DNA of 64,000 nucleotides from Pithys albifrons albifrons (GCF_047495875.1 NC_092475.1:15412001-15476000); one strand, 5' to 3'. Shown: positions 24,301-36,529, counted from the first letter of the stretch. The notes: generated from the sequence alone by a model not told the origin. Translations and numbers: made by a program.

Positions 24301-27300
24301 AGCTGTCTGTTACACTACTTTTGACTTTAGGAAGGACTGAGAAACTGATTTGGGAAAAAAAATAAAAATAGTGGTTTCACATTCATGTGTGTGTATTTGA
24401 CAGGGCTATTTTCACATTGTGTTTTGGTATCTTGTGGTTTGTTCCAAAATGTCTGATAATAAATAGCTTTATTCTTCTCTTTAGATTGAAAGCATTCAGC
24501 TGATGATGGATAGTGAAACTGGACGCTCCAAAGGATATGGATTCATTACGGTATGGCTGGAATTGCCACGTTTCTTCGACCATTTCTGAGTGTAACCTTC
24601 CCATGTAGGGTATATGTGTGTATATGTATCTCTCTACCTCACCTTTTCCATGTATCTGTAGAAGGCATCTGCACTGCTACTGTATGTACACATTAGCAAT
24701 CTGTATTGCTGTTGTATCTACATAGTAGCTACTGTATTGCTACTTCATCTCTCTGTTAGGTCTCACTGTAGAACTGTCAGGTAGAGGACACACAGCACTG
24801 GCATTCTTAGTTTGTGCCAGTTGTTTGGGTATTGTGGGTGAACAATGGACATGTTCAGATGTGAGTAGTTTCCTTTGGAGTCAGTGCCTGGGAAAGCAAA
24901 TGCTGCCTTCTGTAGGCAAAGATGTTAGTAAATACTGGCATTTTTCACAGTTGTGAAAATCATTAAATTTGAACTTTTGGGGGGACATAAAATTTTAGAG
25001 GCTGAAAGTTTCAGTTGAAAAGATCTCTCCTCTTTACCCTCAGGTACACAATTTTGTGAACTTGAGTTTCTTGACTGACCTGGCAGTTTGTCATGGCTGG
25101 GACCTTTGGCACTTGGACACAAATGAAACCAAACTAACTATGTAGTTCAACCTTGATGGTTTTAACACTGATAAAATGTTTGTATGTTTATTTTGATGTT
25201 TCACAGCATAAAGCAGAACATCTGTTAGGAATACCCAGTAAATGCAATGGCAGTTGTGAGGTTACAAAGGAAGTGAGTCTCACTCTTTCAGAACTGCAGC
25301 CAAGACTTCTGTTCATTTCAGTATCTAGATGCTGTAACTTCAACAATAATACAAGTTTGAATATATTACCTAAATACCGAATTACCAGTAAATGCCAAAA
25401 TCTGCCTGTTTGGTTTAGTTTGAAAATACAGAGCATATCTAAGTTAGCTTATTGCTATTATGTTAAAGAGTTTCTTGTGTTTATATAAGTGTGGATATTA
25501 CATACAGTAGAAGTGTTGCTGGATCCTGTAGGCAGCATCACTGAACTTCTGTTTTTCCAATCTATAGTTCTCAGACTCTGAGTGTGCCAAAAAGGCCTTG
25601 GAACAACTCAATGGATTTGAGCTGGCTGGGAGGCCAATGAAAGTGGGACATGTAACTGAGCGTACTGATGCTTCCAGTGCCAGCTCCTTTTTGGACAGTG
25701 ATGAGTTGGAACGGACTGGAATTGACTTGGGAACAACTGGTCGCCTTCAGCTGATGGCAAGACTTGCAGAAGGTGTGTGTGATGTTTAATAGGAAATGTC
25801 CAAAAGGTACACAAGTTTGCAGAATTTGAATTAAAACACCCTGCAGAACTTGGGATAGATGCATGAAAGGGTTCTCTAACCTTTTGACAGCAGTAAGATT
25901 GCTGATACTTGTGTTAGTGCATCTCTGACTGAGTCAAGGTGCTTGCTCCAAGGCCTGTCTCTGTTCTTTGCAGGTACTGGGTTGCAGATTCCCCCAGCTG
26001 CACAGCAGGCTCTGCAGATGAGTGGATCTTTGGCCTTTGGAGCTGTGACAGGTAAGAAACACCTATTTGAAGATTATGCTTCATCATTTTGAGACAAGAG
26101 GTACTTAACTATGTTTTGTGATCTTTTAAAATGAAGACACAGGCATTGCAGCATGTTTTGCACACTGTAAAATGCTGCAAATCCATAGGCAAAGAACCAA
26201 TGACAGTGTATCACAGTTTGGATGGGTGTGATCCACTTTGCAGTATTTTTGCAAACCTGTTGTAGTTCACCTAATTCATCCCAAGCCTTCATCTCTTTAT
26301 CTCTACCATTCTCTGTGCCTGTGGGGACTTGTATGTTCTGCTGCAGAGTAAGTGTTGACTGATAAAAATGGCAGGCCCAGAATTGGAAGGAGATTGGCCC
26401 CTGTGAAAAGCCTGAGCTGTACCAGGGGCAGGGAAGTTATCAGGGCTTTATGGAGGACACTGTGAAGGCAGGCAGCAGTGTTAGAGATACAGAGAGTGTG
26501 TCCTGCTGAGGAAGGACACAGCGTGTCAGGGAGTGTGTGTTGCTTGGATTTGGCTGTAGCTGTGTGTGTGTTCTGCTGGGATGAAGCTGAGGGTAAGATT
26601 GCTGCTGCTGGTGGTTCATAGCTGGCCTAAGCAGTAGGCTGTTCAAGGTGTCTTCAGGACTAGAGCAGTGAGTAGCCTTCCACAGGAGCTCAGGGTTTTA
26701 CAGAGTGGAATTTCTTCTTTGTGTTACTTTTGATTTATAGTAAGAACAAAGGACATGAAACTACCATAGCGGTAGAAAAAACTTAAAGTCACAAATAACG
26801 AGATGCTGGAACATGTGAGAAGTGTCAGGACAGTAGTAAAGAGTAGGTAGCATTGTTGTGTTTGCCTTCCAGCAGAGTTTGTGACAGAAGTGATTCAGAC
26901 TTGATGAGACAGGCCTGACTCATGTTACTGAAGGTCAGGCGTATCCCTATGGAGAGCACACATGTGAAGCTGTAGACAGTTGAATATAATAATAGGGTTG
27001 TTCTGAAGATGTGCCCTTGGAAGGAAAAGGAACTGGCTAGTGAAAGGAAGATGTTGGTTGGTTGAGAAGAAAAAGATGAAAAAAGCACAGTGGCAAGGAA
27101 AAGGTGTGTCTAGACCAGAAAGAGAAGGAAAGGTCACCACCACTAAAGTTTAGATCACTGTTATTGCAGGTGATAAAGTGATGTGGCAGACTGGTGTGGA
27201 AACAGGTGTAGGCAATTAAAAATGAGAGTAATATTTAGAAAAACCCCCACCAATCCTTTCCCCACCCCCATTTGAAACAAACAAGGCCAAAAAAGTCTGG

Positions 27301-30300
27301 CCAAGCTCAGCACATCAAGAATGTGGCCAAAAATATCTGACTCAGCTGAACTGTTCAGATAGCATAGAATCAGCATGAGGCAGCCTGGCTGTGGAGAAAT
27401 AAATGTTGAGGCTGAATACAGGTGTTTGAAAAAGGTGCATGTTTAGCAACTGTAGAAATGAAAGTGGTAGTTGTTTATTCCACTTGTATTGTACAAAAGG
27501 AATAATGCAGACATGTACAACTTAAGTAACTTTGGAAAAAGATAAAAGCTTTTTGCTGCCATAGAGTCATGAGCTATCCCCAAAGTGAGATTTGGTTATG
27601 GATTAAAGATCTCTTTACTCTTGTTAGAGAAAATTACTACCAGGAATTATGTCATTGTGGGAGACTTTAACTTCCCTGATACAGATTGGAGAAGAATTGC
27701 TAGTAATAATGGTGGGGCCCAGATATTCCTGGATGTGATATCCGACAAATTTCATCATCAAACACTCACTGACTCATGAAGAGGGGATGCTATTTTAAAC
27801 TCAATTTGGTAAGTAATGAAGATGTTATGGATGAGCATAGAAATGACCATTGACTTGAGGGATCATGAGTTGCTCATGTTTAACTGGAAGAAGAACAGGT
27901 CTATAACAAACGCTTGTGATTTCAAAAGCAGTGGTTGAAGAAACAAGGCAATAAAGTCACCTGGTCTGAGCGAATTGGGTGTTTGAATAGGCAGGATGTG
28001 AAAAGTTTCTTCTGTTCCACGTTGCTAATGCTGTACTGAATCTATTCCACAGAAGAAAGAAAAAGCCCTGTTAGAAATGGGCTCCACACTGATCCTGGGT
28101 GATTAACGACCTCAGAAGAAATAAGCACACAGTCTATGAAGGATAGGAAAAGGGACTAATGACAAAAGAATATTTTTAGTCTGGGAAACAGATAAAAAGA
28201 GAATACCTGCCAACAGTCAGACTGAGCTAGACATTGTAAAATACATGAAAGGATTTGATGAAGGTTTACCAACTCCTGGAGAACAAAAAGGAAGTGGGGC
28301 TCAGGTGAATGAACAATTACTCCCAAGGTGTTCTGAAGTATCTCGTTGCCTCAGTTTGTAGTGGTTACAGTGGTCATAAAGGTTGGAATCTGAGGAGGGA
28401 AAGCTAGGGATATGTAGTGAAAAAAAAAACAACCAAGGAAATTATTCCCAAGGTAGAAGCAAAGCTAAAAGAGCTGAATGTACACAGCTCAGAGGAGTAA
28501 GAAAACTCCCATGGAATGTGTGAGGGAGTAGATGTGTGAAACATAAGATCTCATCTCTGGTATTGTCAATAACTGTTTTAAGTCTGTGATATTGTATATA
28601 GTTGGAACATCCAACTCTAAATTATCTATACTCGAAGGAACAAATGTTGTCTGGCCAGATTCTGGTCTCGTTACTGACTTGACTTCACTCCTTCAGAAGT
28701 CATAGTAAAGAAGGGTAAACTGGAGGTATGGAAGTACAGCACACTGTCAGAGAAACTGCATTTCAAGACTTAACAGTAACAAAACTGCCTCTGTTAGGCA
28801 GAGGAGCAGTAGTAGGATTCTTCTTGCTGAAGTTTGGACTCCTGTGGATTGGAAGTTACTAAACCAGAGAAGTGGGTAGTACAGCAAGTACAAGATGTGT
28901 AAAGAAGCTGGCTCAGAGAAAGAGGGATTTTTTTTTTTGCAGGTGGAAGGTGGGAAGATTAGAGGCTGTTGTTGAAGCCAAATTCAGATGTTGGGCTTAC
29001 CTTGTTTGGTACTTACATGAATAACAGTGTGGAGGTGAAGTGAGTAAACACAGAGGTGCTGTTTATTGTTCACTCCTTCTTGGGTGAATCAAATTCTGAT
29101 TACATAACCTGGGAGCTTAGCAGTGAAAGATTGCCTTGGAGGAGGGAAACGTAAACCCTGCAGTTTATCAGTGACAGGTTGTGACCTGGCAGCTGGTGCA
29201 CTGTAAAGGTCAGCTGTGTGCCTGGAGGCAGCACACCTGAGACATGGCACACACAGCCACATACAGTTCTGACCGTCCATGGCCAGGAGGGGTTCAATCA
29301 GTCTAAAACAGGGAAGGTAAACAATCAGTTTTATGGGAGGCTTAAGAACCTGGCCATTATTGCATGGGGAAATTCCAGCAGGAAAAAGGATTGAAGCTAA
29401 ACAGTTGTAGCTGTGTACTCCCTGTTCTCTGTCTGAACACGTGAAAGGTAAAATACTCAGCCTATAGAACATTCCTTGAATGCTTTCTGGGACACAGTAT
29501 TCCTCACTGGTGGAAGGAGTTATCTGTTTCTGGAAAAGATTGAGATGGAGTGCTGCAAAATGGGAAGGAATAGGTGTTACCATCCGGGACCTCTGTTTGG
29601 TCTCTATTCTTTAGAGTAGTGACTCAGGACACTGGGCATTACTTGGCAGGCTTTGGCCCATTTAAGGCCATCTGGATTTTAAAATAAGCAGGCAACTTCA
29701 TTTTGTTTTGAGACACAAAATGCTTTGTTAGCTGTTTCTCTGTTTCTGCTTTCTCTTCGCTAAGCTTGCACTCAGATCATGCCAAAGTTGCTGATTGTAG
29801 AGGTTATATGCACATACTGAAAAAGTTACTTTGATCTTTACTTGACAGATTTTAGAATCCACATCCTTTTAAAAACTGCATGTAGGGAAAGAGTTGACAG
29901 TAAAGAGTGACAATAAATTTCTAACCTCTGAATGATTTTAGGAGGGAGAGGAAGGACCATTCTTCAGTCATGAGCAACAAGAGAATTCAGTTACCTTATG
30001 AAGGTCTGGTGAACAGCAGGTTATGTTTCAGAGGTGGTAGATAATTAACCCATGAAACTTGCCCAAGGTAGTGGTAGCTGGTTTTGCTGTGTTTGTGTGG
30101 GTGTTCTGCCTCTTGGCCCGGGACAGGATTTGCACTGGTCTGTGCAGGTGTGGGGCAGAAACTCTGCAGCATTTGGGCTCTGGAGCCCCGGGCTGACCCA
30201 CCCGGCCGAGTTCAGCTGGACGTGATGTGGACAGGCAGTTGGGTCAGAACTGCAGAGGGAGAGTGTCTGTCCTCATGTAAATTGAGGGAGTTCAGAGATT

Positions 30301-33300
30301 GATGGATTTTGTTTTAAACCTCTTGGTTTTCAAACAGGTTTGAGTATTAATTGACTAGGTAATCAGGTACAGATTTGGCCAAAGCTATGTGGTTTCTACA
30401 GAGAATACAGACTCAGATAGCCTTTGCTATTATGATAACCTCACCTCCACAGAGTGAGAAGCTTCTTTGTATTCAGATCTAGATGGAAAATGTGCCAAAT
30501 GCTGCCAGCTCTTGTTACAGCTCAGCCTTCAGAGCTTGCTCCCTCCAGGTCTTGCTTTTTATTATTCTTCCCAGTGTATGTTCTTTGCAAGGCATTTGGG
30601 AAGGCACTTGAGGAAGATGAGAGAAAAACAAAACTCCTGTTACTTCTCCAATGTTGTTGAGGAGGGTTTATTAGAAAGGGAAAAGATATGTTCATACCTG
30701 ATGCCCTCAGGTATTTCTAGGTCAGCTTGTAAGCTTGCTTGCTTGGTGTCCATCACTGCTACTCTAAACGAGTGAATTAAGGTGATTGTTTACTTCAGTC
30801 TTTTCACTCCTCATGTCTCTGTGTTAAATGGAACAGTATTGAAGGGGCTTGTGCCTTACAGTTCTGAAATTCTGAAGTTTTCTGTTGGTTGATGTTGAGT
30901 GTTGAAGTCATGGCTAGAAAGTCTGCATTTGTTTGATCCCATCACTTCAGATTGGGACAGCTGAGTGCTGCTAAACAAGTAAGGAGTGGTTTGTAGGCAC
31001 ATTAAATGTTCTGAACTCTTGAAAATGTTTTCAATTTGAGAAGTGCTGAAGTTACTTGTGCCATGACATCTGTATGGAAAGATAGCAGGTGATACTCTGC
31101 TTGAAATTTGATAACTGCTTTGAGAATGTCAGGTTTCTGTAACTGGGCTTAACTGCTTTCTGTCGATTAAAGATGTCAAATCCCTAATGACTGCCAGAAT
31201 TGCTGTAATTATTTTCTCATGGAAATAAATTGTAAAGATTTCAAGCACAGCAAAGGCAAAGTGAGAATGATACATTGAATTAAAGGACATGGTCCTGTCC
31301 TTTTAAGGTGTGTTTTCTCTTTGAAGTGTATTTACCTTTGTGGTCAGCAGAGAGGGGCTAAAATTAGTGAAACTGCTCACAGCTAGAGGGGAACAGTGAG
31401 AGTGGGTTCAGGTACTTGAGTAAGCTCTTAACCACAGAAATACAGCCTAAACAACCTGGCTGGCAGGCAGTGATGCTAACAAGCATACTAATTAACTTCT
31501 CTGTTTTTCTTTAGATTTACAAACGAGACTGTCTCAGCAGAATGAAGGTAAACTACCATTTGATACGAGTTGTAGTTAGTAAGTCTTGTTGCAGATGGCT
31601 GTAAGTGAAATGCTTCTGGTATAGAGTTTATCCACACTGAGAACGTGTATTCTGTAGGTGTCTGTGGGGGGTCGTGCTGTGGTCAATTTTTTGACTCGAA
31701 ACTCTTTGTAGCATTTCCTCTGTGGTGGTAACATTCTCCAGCCATGTGTTAGTCCAAGAAAATGTGTGGGTTGGTGTTGGTGGGTTAGCTGTGGCTGGGC
31801 TGGGGGGGTTCTCCTTGCCTTAGAGGGGTCATTTTTGAATCAGGAATTGAGGTTTCTGAGTTATCTGTCTGCAGTGCAGGGAGGAGGGGCCATTATTGCA
31901 GCTCCACTGACAGGAGCCTGCAGCCTGTGGGACACAGTTTGAGATGATGTACTGGGATGATGAGCAACAATAACAACAAGTAGTAATACCATAGTTACAG
32001 GGAAGAAGTATAGATCTACCCTGTAGTAAAAACATTCATCATTTTCGTTGTCAAATGTTGTCTACAGTCTGCATTTTCAAGGGACAGAAGTACAGATACG
32101 CTTTTGAGGCATAATTCAACATGCTTAAAACAAGTTTGGAGAATTCACCAAGGTGTCTGTGCCTTGCTGTGCAGTCAGCTGGGGATGTGCCACTGTCCTG
32201 AGCTGCTGCTGAGCTTCCACGAGGAGCGAGACATTCATGGTGCTGCTGGCATACAACTCAGACATTTTAGATGCAGATACATGTATTTGCCTTTTAATGT
32301 TCACATGGAAAATCTGCCCAAAATCAATGTACAGGGTTATCTTTTCACTTTTCAACTTCAGCTGTGGTTGATATGTGCTGTTTTTGGTGTTGATCCATTT
32401 AAATGGATCTGTCCTGGATAGAGTCGAGTTATGAGTTTTGCTTTCCTGCCTTCAATTTCTGTTTGGTCAGAACAGTTTCTGCTATTGCCAAATGCTGGGA
32501 TTTTAAACAGATAGGAGATACCCATTTAAATCAGAGCCATCCATAGTGTGTTCTCGCATAAGTTACTGGGGTTTTTTTCCATTACAACAGTTCTGGCTGC
32601 AGCTGCTTCTGTACCACCACTTGCAACACAGTGCTTCCAGCTTTCCAACATGTTTAATCCTCAAACGTAAGTGATTTATCATTGTGGTATTTCTTGATGA
32701 CTTTCACATATGAGAGAAATCAGAATGTTGCAAGGGTATGTTTGATGCATTTTCGCTGGATTTGGTCTGAGTGATGTCTCTGTCCTGTTTTTCCTGCCCC
32801 CCCTACAGTGAAGAAGAAGCTGGCTGGGACACAGAAATTAAAGATGATGTGATTGAGGAATGTAACAAACATGGAGGAGTTATCCACATCTATGTAGACA
32901 AAAACTCAGCTCAGGTATGCCTGGTTCTGGGGGACACTAAGCAGATGTTAGCAATTCTGTTGCTTTATTTTGTCTAGAGGGAGCATTACAAATGGGGTTT
33001 TTTTCCTAAACTGAACCTAATTTCTTGAAGGTACTTCACAGTTTGTGCAGGTTCTTGGAGGTTCCCTCCTTTTGTGAATTGTTGTGTGTGACTCCGGGGT
33101 GGGTATGAGCTGCTGCTGCCCTTGCAGGTTTACCCAGCTGAAGTTCTGTGGCTGAGGATTAGTGACCACTTCATTTCAGGCATTTGGCTTTTCCCTGCAG
33201 CTGTGCATTTCCCACAAATCAGGGATTTCAGTTCCCTCTTTCTGGAGAGCCCAGGGTTCAGCACAAAGGGCTCTGCAGCCGAATGGGGCTGTGCAGGAAA

Positions 33301-36300
33301 CGTGTGCTTTGTCCAGGCTTGGGGCCAGCTGTGGTCACTGGTTGTTAAAGCCTTGCAGTTGGCAGTCTGACTCTGGAGCTAGAACAGGGAATTGCAGATT
33401 CATACCTGCATCTTGAACAGGTGAATATAATTTTCTTCTCTGTTCACTTGTGTTGACCTAATCCCAAGACTAGTTTGCTCTTCCCTGTAGTTAAGCTCTG
33501 TGGAAGGTCTGTAAACAGATCTGGCCATCTGGAAGTTCAGTTTTCAGGTGGTCTCACAGGATAATTTCTACTCATGAGGCCCTGGAAGTGTTCTCCTGTG
33601 TTCCATGCTGTGGTGTGGGGCTGAAACCCACCCTGCTTAGGTGGGATTGTTCTGTCCTGGCACTCGCTGACAATTGTCATCATTGTGCAGCTGCCACAAT
33701 GTCACCTGAAACCCTTTCCTGTGGGTTCCAGAGGGGTTAGACAGGAGCCACAGTCTAGTACGTCAAACAGCGTGATGGCATCTTGCAGTCTTCAAGATCA
33801 CTGTTGGGCTGATGGGAGGCAGAAACCTTTACCACAGTGTAAGTCTGTTACTGTCTGAGTGATCACTGTTCCCAGACAGATTAAAATTCCCACCAAAAGC
33901 TCAGAACAGCTTTCCTCCCCCCAGAAAAACCAACCAACCAAACACAAACAAAACATCACCACACAACCTCCTCAAGGACCACTCCCCCAAAAATGCACCA
34001 GCCCTCAATATACCTCACATATGTTCTGACCACATGGAGCTGTAATTCTGTTGGATTTTAAACTAAAAAAAGTGGATTTAAACAAAAAACTACAGCTCCT
34101 ACATCATGAGTTAATGTTTCATAAAAACTGAAATCTGTTTTCTTACAGTAGCACAGCAGTGACCCAGATATGAAATACCCACTGATATTTAAAAATCCTG
34201 TATTTGAACCTAAGTCTCTGTCTTGGCTTGAGCTGGCAAAATGCCAATTGCTCAATACCATGTCAGAGCCTCTCCCCCCTCACCGAGAAAAGAAAGGGAA
34301 AAACACCCCTCAAACTAAGTTTATGCTTAAACTAGCTACATACATTTATACAGAAAAGAGAAATTTAAGAGAAAATTACAATATAACACACACCTACACA
34401 AGTTAGGTATAACAACAATTTTCTACTTCCCACCAAAAACAGATTCTATCACTCTGGATCTATAAGCACCCCAAAAGACCCAGCAAGAAACAGAAGGAGT
34501 AACAAAATATTTCTACTTCCCTGAACTCAAACAAAAGGCAAGTAGCAGCAGCAGCAGGAGCAAGGCCTAGCACAGCAAAACAACCCTAGCACATCTTGCT
34601 TGTACTTCGGCCATGGTGGAACTGCCTAAACACCTCCCACTGCTGCACTCATATCTTAGGTTTGGGTCATCTGGTATGAAGTATTTCCTTGGTTACCCAG
34701 TCAGGTGATAGCTGTCTTCCTCAATCCACATAGATCCTCTGAGCCTGCTGATTTGAGGCCCAGCTAAACCACCAGTCTCCATTGCGCCATTCTGTTCTGA
34801 AGGCTTACATCCTGAGCACGTTCAGGGCTCTGTCCGAGACAGATCTTCACACTGAGGCTGTCAGGTGTGGGCTATGAGGGGTGATTTGTTGTGGAGGAAA
34901 GAATTGCAGTTCCAGCTGAGTGTGTGGTTCCTGTCCTGCCCCATCTGCACTGGGCTGTGAAGGAAAACCATGGCTTTGTGTCGCCGTACCTCATTTTGGG
35001 GTTTAAGCTGCTTGGGTGCCTTTGCCAGGAGGAGGCTGAGAGCAGAGCTCTGTGTGTGTTAATTGCTTAGTGCTTTAGTCACCAGCCTCTGAGCTCAGGT
35101 TCACCTCCTGAGAAGGGAATGAGCAAGATCACACTGGGAAGAGTTAGTACAGGCTAGCAGAGGCTGCTAGAGGCAAGTCTGTTTCTTAATATGAAGGGAC
35201 TCTGTTTCTTAATATATTATTTTCCTGAAAGACCTCTTTCAGCTTGAATCTGATCTGGTTTGGGGATTACTGATGGTGGTCTATTTCTAAGCAGGCAGAC
35301 AGAAAAGTGCTGCACATCACTGTGGGCATCTGTGTGTCTTGGAGTTGTTTGACATGACTGTTGGCAGTTCTCTGGATTAGGGGGGCACAGTGCTTGATTT
35401 ACAGATGGGAAATTCCAGGTATCTTTGACAAAGTTCAAAGATCAGTCTGTCACTCACCTTTGGGAGCATCTCAGACTTCCTGCTTTGCTGGAATGGGGTT
35501 TTTCCATTGCTTCCGTCCTTGTTCATGTAAAGACAGACAGATGCTGGAGTTCATATAGGAGAGTTTTTACAGTATCAGTCTCCCTTGTAGTTCTGCATGT
35601 TCTTCCTGGCCCAGGGAACGGGGAGTGCTTGGTCCTTGTGGATTTGTGATGGGAGCTTGGATCCAGAAGAGAGGTATCTGTGGTTAAGGTTGGTGGCTCA
35701 CAGCCCATGGTGGCTGCCCTGCCGAGGGGCAGCCACACCCCTTGTGCTGTTCTTTCACAGTCATGGTAGCCTCTGGGCCCCCCTGGAGGGCTCTCAGGGG
35801 CCGTTCACAGCTCAGGGAGAGCACAGCAAGTGCAGGTTTTTGTCTTGCATATCCTGCTTAGCTGTAGTGCTGGGGTAGCTGCTGTGCTGCCTGTCAGCAC
35901 TGAGGGTGCCAGTGGGGCAGGTGTGGCCTGTCAGCACTGAGGGTGCCAGTGGGGCAGGTGTGGCCTGTCAGCACTGAGGGTGCCAGTGGGGCAGGTGTGG
36001 CCTGTCAGCACTGAGGGTGCCAGCAGGGCAGGTGTGGCCAAGGGGGTGGCTGGGGCACGGCCCAGGGCCGGGTCTCCCCTTCTCACAGCTCCTTGTGTCT
36101 CACAGGGCAACGTGTACGTGAAGTGTCCCTCGATCGCCGCTGCCATCGCGGCTGTCAATGCGTTGCATGGGAGGTGGTTTGCAGGTGAGCGTTTCACATG
36201 CACACATACATTGAGACATCCATTGCAGAAATGACCAGATCCTGATTTTGATTTTGTTTTGATCCTGTGCTTAGGTAAAATGATTACAGCAGCATATGTA

Positions 36301-36375
36301 CCTCTTCCAACGTACCACAGCCTTTTCCCAGACTCCATGACTGCAACCCAACTACTGGTTCCTGTTCGACGATGA
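9399..36375 (+). CDS. RBM39: RNA-binding protein 39 (RBM39/CAPER-alpha), 16 coding exons
   Basis: Nuclear RS-domain splicing factor and transcriptional coactivator. Coding exons: 9399-9449, 11279-11328, 14434-14628, 19865-19930, 20037-20090, 21402-21519, 22129-22281, 22842-22979, 24485-24550, 25568-25772, 25974-26051, 31515-31547, 32591-32666, 32809-32914, 36106-36184, 36275-36375. They total 1569 nt (522 codons plus stop), all with GT-AG borders and compatible phases. The start is set by the conserved MADDIDIEAML opening. Domains: RS region about 34-98, RRM1 about 152-230 (RNP2 VFCMQL 155-160, RNP1 KGIAYVEF 194-201), RRM2 about 250-328 (RNP2 LYVGSL, RNP1 KGYGFITF split across two exons), and a C-terminal U2AF-homology motif with RWF at 486-488. 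Numbering equals human through RRM2, including Gly268. The mammalian long-isoform hexapeptide before DLQTRLSQQ is absent. Ends in VPVRR. Confidence 0.96.
9781..9895. repeat. A/AC-rich low-complexity tract
   Basis: About 110 bp of A runs broken by CC and CAAA, with no unit of fixed length. It lies in RBM39 intron 2. Confidence 0.7.
10735..10920 (+). other. GC-rich island in RBM39 intron 2, candidate poison exon
   Basis: A GC-rich, non-repetitive block stands out in an AT-rich intron between the first two coding exons. A good acceptor (TTTGCTTCAG) ends at 10766. Read in the phase delivered by the preceding exon, the sequence stays open for 31 codons and reaches TAG at 10860-10862. Donors in reach are weak: CAGAG/GTGACA at 10786 or CCAGA/GTAGCC at 10875. 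Genes for SR-type splicing factors commonly carry such stop-containing exons for nonsense-mediated autoregulation. I cannot confirm conservation or splicing here. Confidence 0.35.
11960..12147 (-). mobile_element. CR1 LINE 3' fragment in RBM39 intron 3
   Basis: Antisense CR1 tail sharing long near-identical stretches with the copy at 6836-7020 (GGTTGGAAAAG, GAGATCATCAAGTCCAACC, CTCTGGGCAGCCCATTCCAA). It is truncated at both ends and noncoding. Confidence 0.75.
14434..14628 (+). CDS. RBM39: RBM39 coding exon 3: arginine/serine-rich domain
   Basis: This exon encodes residues 35-98, a run of RS, RK, RE and RD dipeptides (for example KSKSRSRSH and RRRSRSRSR) that in this family acts in nuclear-speckle targeting and protein contacts. 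It ends with the YRSPY junction to the next exon. The long Leu/Arg-rich open frame on the opposite strand is only its shadow. Confidence 0.93.
14629..19864 (+). other. RBM39 intron 4 (5.2 kb), nothing recognised
   Basis: The intron between the RS exon and the YSGPKFN exon holds no repeat family, RNA gene or extra exon that I can support. Its short open frames have no homology or splice pairing. Confidence 0.5.
20037..20090 (+). CDS. RBM39: RBM39 exon with tandem NAGNAG acceptor
   Basis: The acceptor reads TTTTTAGCAGACG, so splicing can start at 20037 (after TAG) or 20040 (after CAG). The first choice gives KLSRRRSRSK, matching the vertebrate protein as I know it. The second drops one serine (KLRRRSRSK) and keeps the frame. 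The exon encodes the second basic/RS patch (SKSPFRKDKSPVR) ahead of RRM1. Confidence 0.85.
   Translation, partial: QTSLQEQKSLQKRQEPC
20679..20694. repeat. (TA)n microsatellite
   Basis: Short run of about eight TA dinucleotides in an RBM39 intron. Confidence 0.85.
22842..25772 (+). CDS. RBM39: RBM39 exons encoding RRM2 (drug-degron domain)
   Basis: Three exons (22842-22979, 24485-24550, 25568-25772) encode residues 230-365. RRM2 starts at MRLYVGSL, and its first helix TEDMLRGIFEPFG contains Met265, Gly268 and Glu271. In human RBM39 this helix is the surface recruited to DCAF15 by aryl sulfonamides such as indisulam, and it is unchanged here. The RNP1 octamer is divided between the second and third of these exons. 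The last exon continues through the linker EGTGLQ into the Ala/Gln-rich region. Confidence 0.93.
26052..31514 (+). other. RBM39 intron 12 (5.5 kb)
   Basis: The largest RBM39 intron after intron 4. Apart from the old LINE fragment near 27.6 kb, nothing identifiable was found. The following 33-nt exon (31515-31547, encoding DLQTRLSQQNE) is very small and therefore a natural candidate for regulated inclusion. Confidence 0.5.
27575..28550 (+). mobile_element. Ancient CR1/L3-type LINE, endonuclease-region remnant
   Basis: A broken frame encodes VIVGDFNFPDTDWR, the conserved APE-type endonuclease motif of CR1/L3 LINEs, followed by a decayed match to the text after it (AQIFLDVISDKF, then a GSSDHELL-like region) up to about 28550. 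Frames are interrupted by stops and indels, so it is inactive. It is more diverged than the CR1 copies elsewhere in the window. The right boundary is uncertain. Confidence 0.6.
32809..36375 (+). CDS. RBM39: RBM39 C-terminal U2AF-homology motif exons
   Basis: The last three coding exons (32809-32914, 36106-36184, 36275-36375) encode residues 428-522: TEEEAGWDTEIKDDV, HIYVDKNSAQ, GNVYVKCPSIAAAIAAV, GRWFAG and a TATQLLVPVRR terminus. UHM domains are non-RNA-binding RRMs that grip tryptophan-containing ligand motifs in splicing factors such as SF3B1. The acidic helix and the RWF loop needed for this are present. Confidence 0.93.
34219..34774. mobile_element. Solo LTR with 5-bp target duplication (RBM39 intron 15)
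   Basis: A 556-bp element beginning TGTCTTGG and ending AACCACCA is flanked by the direct repeat GTCTC (34214-34218 and 34775-34779). TG...CA ends with a 5-bp duplication fit an ERV-L type or related avian LTR. No internal retroviral genes are present, so it is a recombined solo LTR. Transcriptional orientation is uncertain, although a TATAAATG lies on the minus strand near 34342. Confidence 0.7.
35890..36037. repeat. 37-bp minisatellite, four copies
   Basis: Four head-to-tail copies of a 37-bp unit starting CCTGTCAGCACTGAGGGTGC at 35890, 35927, 35964 and 36001. The first three are identical, and the last differs at CAGCAGG versus CAGTGGG. The array ends 68 bp before the acceptor of the penultimate RBM39 exon. 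Confidence 0.93.
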
Positions 36376-36499
36376 AGATTAATTTAGTCAGTTTTGTACA
36401 TAGGTATTTTTTGGAGGAAGATTGAGTTATCTTTTATTTAGATAAAACTAAAGGAAAGGATTTAATGTCATTTTGTGTACACTTCCTGCTACCTTTAAA

Positions 36500-36505
36500 A
36501 ATAAA
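36500..36505 (+). promoter_or_regulatory. RBM39: RBM39 poly(A) signal (proximal)
   Basis: AATAAA 125 nt after the stop codon, the first canonical signal in the 3' UTR. Another AATAAA at 37251-37256 could serve a longer transcript. Confidence 0.7.
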
Positions 36506-36529
36506 ATGAAGTAAGCAGAAATGCAGTGT

